Of a stretch of DNA of 64,000 bases, positions 59,280-64,000 are shown piece after piece. Under the pieces are notes generated by a model, which made no database searches, was not told where the DNA came from, and was given only the letters and a program-made list of their open reading frames with translations. How positions within the stretch are numbered: the first letter of the stretch is position 1; every line of letters starts with the position of its first letter. The position numbers and the translations under genes were made by a program. This DNA is from AP-15 sp963795485 (GTDB lineage: Bacteria; Pseudomonadota; Alphaproteobacteria; ATCC43930; CGMCC-115725). Where the stretch lies: contig CAWCIL010000006.1 in the NCBI GenBank assembly GCA_963795485.1, positions 826,222-890,221 on the forward strand, given 5' to 3'.

Positions 59280-62247
59280 GTGAGGACGAAGCACCAGGAG
59301 CTGCGCGGCCCATCGAACCTCGGCTCATCGATTTCCGAGCGCGGGATCGGCTTCGTCGAACGCCTGCGCGACTATTTTTCGCCGCACGAAATCGTCGACA
59401 CCTCGCCCAAAGTGTCGGACGAGGTCAAATACACGACTTGCTACATGTGCGCCTGCCGCTGCGGCATCAAAGTCCATCTGAAGGATGGCGGCATCCGCTA
59501 TATCGAGGGCAACCGCGATCATCCGGTCAACCGCGGGGTGATCTGCGGCAAGGGCGCCTCGGGCATCATGCAGCAGCAGTCGCCGGCGAAACTGCGCAAG
59601 CCGCTGCGGCGGGTCGGCGAGCGCGGCTCCGGCGAGTTCCGCGAGATCGAATGGGACGAGGCGATCGCGACCGCGGTCGAATGGCTGGCGCCGATCCGCG
59701 CCGCCGACCCGAAACGGCTCGCCTTCTTCACCGGCCGCGACCAGAGCCAGGCTCTGACCGGCTATTGGGCGGCGCAGTTCGGCACCCCCAACTTCGCCGC
59801 GCATGGCGGGTTCTGCTCGGTCAACATGGCGGCCGCCGGCATGTACACGCTGGGCGGCAGCTTCTGGGAATTCGGCGAGCCCGATTGGGAGCACACCCGC
59901 TTTTTCATGATGTTCGGGGTCGCCGAAGATCATGATTCGAACCCGATCAAGATCGGGCTTGCGGGGCTGCGCCGGCGCGGCGCGAAATTCGTCTCGGTCA
60001 ACCCGGTGCGCACCGGCTATTCGGCGATCGCCGACGAATGGGTCGGGATCAGGCCCGGCACCGACGGCCTCTTCGTATTGGCGCTGATCCACGAACTGCT
60101 CGAAGCCGATCGCATCGATCTCGACTACCTGGTCCGCTACACCAACGCCGCCTGGCTGGTGATCCAGGCCCCGGGCGCGGCCGATGACGGGCTCTTTGCC
60201 CGCAACGAAGCGGGCGAACCCCTGGTGCTGGAGCCCTCGGGCGCGCTGGCGAGCGGCATGGAAGCCGGGGTTGCGGCACGGCTCGTCGGCGATGCGGCGC
60301 TGCCCGACGGCAGGCGCGCGGTGCCAGTCTTTCAGCTGGTCGCCGAACGCTACCTCGACCAGCAATATGCTCCCGAAGCGGTGGCCGAGACCTGCGGCGT
60401 CCCGGCCGCGACGATCCGGCGGCTCGCGCGCCGAGATCGCGCAGACGGCGTTCGAAGAAGAGATCGAATTGCCGGTGCCGTGGACCGATTGGGCCGGCCG
60501 CCGTCATGACACGATGCGCGGCCGTCCGGTGTCATTGCATGCGATGCGCGGCATCTCGGCGCATTCGAACGGGTTCCAGACTTGCCGCGCGCTCCATTTA
60601 TTGCAGCTGCTGCTCGGCACGATCGACGTGCCCGGCGGCTGGCGCTACAAGTCGCCGCACCCCAAGCCCTGTCCGCCGGGGCCAAAACCCACCGGCAAGC
60701 CCGATCAGGTGGTGCCCGGACAGCCCTTGCCGGGAATCCCGCTCGGCTATCCGATGTCGCCCGAGGATTTGATCCTGGACGCCGAGGGAGGGCCGGCGCG
60801 GCTCGACAAGGCGTTCTCGTGGGAGGCGCCGATCGCCGCTCACGGCATGATGCACATGGTCATCGCCAACGCATCGAAGGGCGATCCTTACCCGATCGAC
60901 ACGCTCTTCATGTACATGGCGAATGTCGCTTGGAACTCGGCGATGAACAGCGCCGAGACGATGCGGATGCTGACCGAAAAGGACCCGGCGACCGGCGGCT
61001 ACCGCATCCCGCGGATCATTTATTCGGACGCGTATTATTCCGAGACCGTGGCCTATGCCGATCTGGTCCTGCCCGATACGACCTATCTCGAACGCTGGGA
61101 CTGCATCTCGCTGCTCGACCGGCCGATCGGCGGGGTCGACGGCCCGGGCGATGCGATCCGCCAGCCGGTGGTCGAGCCCGACCGCGACGTTCGCGCCGTT
61201 CCAGGACGTACTGATCGAGCTGGGCGGCCGGCTCGGATTGCCCGGTTTCGTCGCCCCGGAAGGAGAGCCGCGCTACCCGGGCGGCTACGCCGACTACATC
61301 GTCAACCATGAGCGGCGACCGGGGGTCGGACCGTTGGGCGGCTGGCGCGGCGCCGATGGCGAGCGCGCAGGCCGCGGCGCGCCGAACCCGCGCCAGCTCG
61401 AGCGCTATGTCGCCAATGGCTGCTTTTGGAAGCACCAGCTGCCCGCGCGACCAGCTCTATTTCAAGCACGCCAACCAGGCCTATCTCGAAACCGCGGTGG
61501 AAATGGGCTTTATCGACCAGGCCCAGCCGATCGTGCTGCAGCTCTATGTCGAGCCGCTGCAGCGCTTTCGCCTCAGCGCCGCGGGCCACGGCGTGGTCGT
61601 GCCGCCGCAGGCGCATCGCGAGCGGATCGCCACCTATTTCGACCCGCTGCCGTTCTGGTACATGCCGTTCGAGGAAGCCCAGATCGATCGCGAAACCTTC
61701 CCGCTGCACGCGCTGACCCAACGGCCGATGCAAATGTACCATTCCTGGCATTCGCAGAACGCCTGGCTACGCCAGATCCTCGGCTACAACCGACTCTATG
61801 TGAACCGGATCACCGGCCATGCGCTCGGCCTCGCCGAGGAGGACTGGGTGTGGGTCACCAGCCATCACGGCCGGATCCGGGTGCCGACCCGGCTGATGGA
61901 CGGGGTCAACCCGGACACGGTGTGGACCTGGAACGCCATCGGCAAGCGCGCCGGCGCTTGGAACCTCGACCTCGAACGCGCCCGAATTCCGCAAGGGCTT
62001 TCTCTTGAATCATCTGATTTCGGAGCTGCTGCCGGCAGGTGGCGGGCACCGCTATGCCAATGCCGACCCGATCACCGGCCAGGCAGCGTGGTACGATCTG
62101 CGGGTGCGGATCGAGCGGGCCGCGCCGCTCGAAGCCGGCACCAGCGCGCCCGCCTTCCCGCCGGTCGCACATCCGCCGTCCCTGCCGCGCCTGCCGCGCA
62201 TCCTGCGTTATGGCGCGCATGACCGCCATACGGACGCTGGCCGATGA
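59280..62247 (+). CDS. soeA: Molybdopterin oxidoreductase, SoeA-like sulfite dehydrogenase subunit, four frameshifts
   Basis: 987 residues after correction, from a GTG at 59280. The [4Fe-4S] site is C54, C57, C61 and C89 (TTCYMCACRCGIKVHL, NRGVICGKG). Molybdopterin blocks: FFTGRDQSQALTGYWAAQFG, FGVAEDHDSNPIKIGLAGL, VSVNPVRTGYSAIADEWVGI, and YSDAYYSETVAYADLVLPDT for the second half. No Tat signal, which fits cytoplasmic SoeA and argues against periplasmic PsrA/PhsA. With SoeB and SoeC it would oxidise sulfite to sulfate and pass electrons to quinone. Extra bases near 60428, 61180, 61446 and 61980; corrected, it ends RYGAHDRHTDAGR, overlapping soeB. Confidence 0.85.
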
Positions 62248-62996
62248 CCTCGCTGCCAGCGCCGCGGCCGGGCCAGAAAAAGCTCGGCCTCGTCATCGAC
62301 CTCGACATCTGCGTCGGCTGTCACGCCTGCGCTACCGCCTGCAAGGAATGGAACAGCGGCGGACACATGGGACCGCTGCCGGATTTCGACCCCTATGGTG
62401 CGGATAGCTGGGGCGTGTGGTTCAACCGCATCCATTCCTTCGAAGAGGGCGACGGCGAGGGCGCACGCACCGTGCATTTCCCCAAATCGTGCCTGCACTG
62501 CGAGGAGCCGGCCTGCGTGACCGTGTGCCCGACCGGCGCTTCCTACAAGCGCGCCGAGGACGGCATCGTTTTGGTCGAGGAGGCGCTCTGCATCGGCTGC
62601 AAGCTGTGCTCGTGGGCGTGCCCCTATGGCGCACGCGAATTCGACGCCGACGAAGGGGTGATGAAAAAATGCACACTTTGCATCGACCGCATCTACAACG
62701 ACAATCTGGCCGAGGATGACCGCCAGCCGGCCTGCGTCATGGTGTGCCCGGTCAACGCCCGGCATTTCGGCGACCTCGGCGACCCCGATTCGGTGGTGTC
62801 GACGCTGGTGGCGGCGCGGCGCGGCGCCGATCTGATGCCGGAGCTCGGCTACAAGCCGGTCAACAAATACCTGCCGCCGCGGCCCGGACGGATGATGCCG
62901 CACCGGTCCTCGGCGCCCGGTGCGGCGCCGCGTTCGGCCCCGGCTTCGCCCGCCGACAAGCTCTTGCGCTGGGTCGACCGGTTGCTGTCGCGCTGA
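62244..62996 (+). CDS. soeB: Four-cluster ferredoxin subunit, SoeB-like
   Basis: 250 residues, intact. Four cysteine groups for [4Fe-4S] clusters: DICVGCHACATACKEW; SCLHCEEPACVTVCPTGA; CIGCKLCSWACPYGAREF; KKCTLCIDR with PACVMVCPVNARHF. The arrangement is that of DmsB/NrfC/SoeB electron-transfer subunits of molybdopterin complexes. The C-terminal 60 residues are basic and proline-rich. Its ATG overlaps the soeA stop (ATGA), so the subunits are coupled. It moves electrons from SoeA to the membrane subunit. Confidence 0.93.
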   Translation: MTSLPAPRPGQKKLGLVIDLDICVGCHACATACKEWNSGGHMGPLPDFDPYGADSWGVWFNRIHSFEEGDGEGARTVHFPKSCLHCEEPACVTVCPTGASYKRAEDGIVLVEEALCIGCKLCSWACPYGAREFDADEGVMKKCTLCIDRIYNDNLAEDDRQPACVMVCPVNARHFGDLGDPDSVVSTLVAARRGADLMPELGYKPVNKYLPPRPGRMMPHRSSAPGAAPRSAPASPADKLLRWVDRLLSR

Positions 62997-63023
62997 AGCT
63001 CGCCCCGGCCCGAGAAGGCTGCG

Positions 63024-63972
63024 ATGCAGCCGGCGCTTTCGATCGTCCTGTTCACGACCTCGTCGGGCGCCGGCTTTGCGCTGTTGCTGCTGCTCGGGCT
63101 CGGCGCGCCGTTGGGGCTGCTGCCAATGCGGGCCGGCTTTGCTTTCGCCGCACTCGCGGTCGGCGTCGCCCTCGCCGCCGCGGGTCTCGTCTCGTCCGCG
63201 TTTCATCTCGGCCGGCCGAAACGGGCCTGGCGCGCGTTCTCGCAATGGCGCTCGTCCTGGTTGTCGCGCGAGGGGGTGTTTTCGGTGCTGACCTTCGTGC
63301 CGCTTGCCATTTTCGGCATCGGCTGGGTGTTTTTCGGCGCGACCCGGGGGATCATTGGGCTGTGCGGCATCATCGCCGCCGCGCTCGCCGCCGCGACGAT
63401 CTACTGCACCGGGATGATCTACGCCTCGCTAAAGCCGATCCACCAATGGCATAACGGGTGGGTGGTGCCGAACTACCTGACCCTCGGTTTGCTGGGGGGA
63501 TGCCTGCTGCTCGATTTCCTGGTCCGGCTGTGGGTTCCGCGCGCCACCGCTCTGGCGCTCTTGACCTTGGGCGTCGTGCTCGCTCGCCTGGTGGATCAAG
63601 GAAGGCTATTGGCGCTTCATCGACACGAGTTCGGCCCGGAGCACCGTCGCCAGCGCCACCGCCCTCGGCCGGCGCGGCAAGGTGCGCCTGTTCGAGCCGC
63701 CGCATACCGAGGAAAACTACCTGTTGAAGGAAATGGGGTTCCGCATCGCCCGCAAGCACGCGCGCCGGCTGCGCCGGATCGCTCGGCTGACCGGCTTCGC
63801 GCTGCCGGCGATCGGGACGCTGCTTGCTCTCTTCCTCGCCCATGCGGCGGGCGCAATCGCGGCCGGGTTCGCCGTCATCAGCGCGGCACTCGGTCTCGTC
63901 GTCGAGCGCTGGCTGTTTTTCGCCGAGGCGCGGCACACGGTCACCCTCTATTACGGCGCCGACGCGGTCTGA
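63024..63972 (+). CDS. soeC: DmsC-family membrane anchor, SoeC-like, one frameshift
   Basis: 315 residues after correction. About eight membrane helices: LLLLGLGAPLGLLPMRAGF early, then LGRPKRAWRAFSQWRSSWLS, a loop typical of DmsC/YnfH, GMIYASLKPIHQWHNGWVVP, and a C-terminal helix LVVERWLFFAEARHTVTLYY. It should hold SoeAB to the inner face of the membrane and reduce quinone. An extra C near 63590 (GCTCGCCTGG) breaks the frame; corrected, it reads WWIKEGYWRFIDTSSARSTV. It follows soeB by 27 bp. The 28 bp after it contain a CCGCGG-CTCG-CCGCGG hairpin without a T-tract. Confidence 0.85.
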
Positions 63973-64000
63973 GCGCACCGCGGCTCGCCGCGGCCCCCAA

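Noticed and set aside
63973..64000. Intrinsic terminator after soeC
   Set aside because: A CCGCGG-CTCG-CCGCGG hairpin is present, but no T-tract follows before the window ends.

Overview
The window is high-GC DNA (judged by eye, roughly two thirds G+C) that reads like an alphaproteobacterial chromosome segment. The clues are the gene order rph-rdgB-hemW, the divergent xseA/purD pair, coaBC and Rrf2-cysK-moeB nearby, a CaiB-type CoA transferase, TPR-sulfotransferases beside an RTX surface protein, and a SoeABC-type sulfite dehydrogenase. The genus cannot be told from this sequence alone.

Layout. 0-5 kb: the 3' part of a beta-helix/RTX exoprotein, convergent with two overlapping TPR genes (sulfotransferase, glycosyltransferase-like). 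5-9 kb: a minus-strand set with a Tat-signal small protein, a DUF4331 protein, a conserved small protein and a nickel/cobalt transporter. 9.5-12.7 kb: CaiB CoA transferase, tRNA-Arg(CCT), a DUF2905 small membrane protein and an FMN alpha-hydroxy-acid dehydrogenase. 12.9-16.6 kb: a cluster resembling biuret/allophanate use, with a cysteine hydrolase, an NCS2 permease and an amidase-only allophanate hydrolase. 16.6-26.4 kb: housekeeping genes (hemW, rdgB, rph, xseA, purD, moeB, cysK, Rrf2 regulator, coaBC) followed by a HicAB toxin-antitoxin pair. 26.4-34.4 kb: accessory material, with decayed fragments, a Tat-exported phosphoesterase, gabD, a two-gene nuclease cassette (RusA-like plus PD-(D/E)xK/HEPN-like) lying between two copies of the gabD 3' end, DUF4239, a flavin/2Fe-2S reductase and a cupin. 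35.3-53.4 kb: a seven-gene minus-strand alpha-glucan/trehalose operon (glgE fusion, treS-maltokinase fusion, glgB, glgX, treZ, malQ, treY). 53.5-58.5 kb: a ThDP enzyme, an M17 aminopeptidase, a VapBC module and a hydroxyacid dehydrogenase. 59.3-64 kb: soeA-soeB-soeC.

The glucan operon is self-consistent. TreS and its fused kinase turn trehalose into maltose-1-phosphate, GlgE polymerises it, GlgB branches the product, GlgX and MalQ remodel it, and TreY/TreZ release trehalose again. No glgA, glgC, glgP or otsAB is in the window.

A key caution: seventeen genes are broken by about forty frameshifts. Nearly all are a single EXTRA base, and removing it restores the conserved protein and a length divisible by three. 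Essential genes (rph, coaBC, xseA, hemW) are among them, so I read these as uncorrected sequencing or assembly insertions, not pseudogenes. They cluster at 16.6-20.6, 50.1-57.7 and 60-63.6 kb. I annotate each such gene over its full restored span.

The best candidate for something undescribed is the coupled RusA-like / nuclease-HEPN-like cassette at 30.2-31.25 kb, flanked by near-identical direct repeats of about 205-217 bp copied from the end of gabD.
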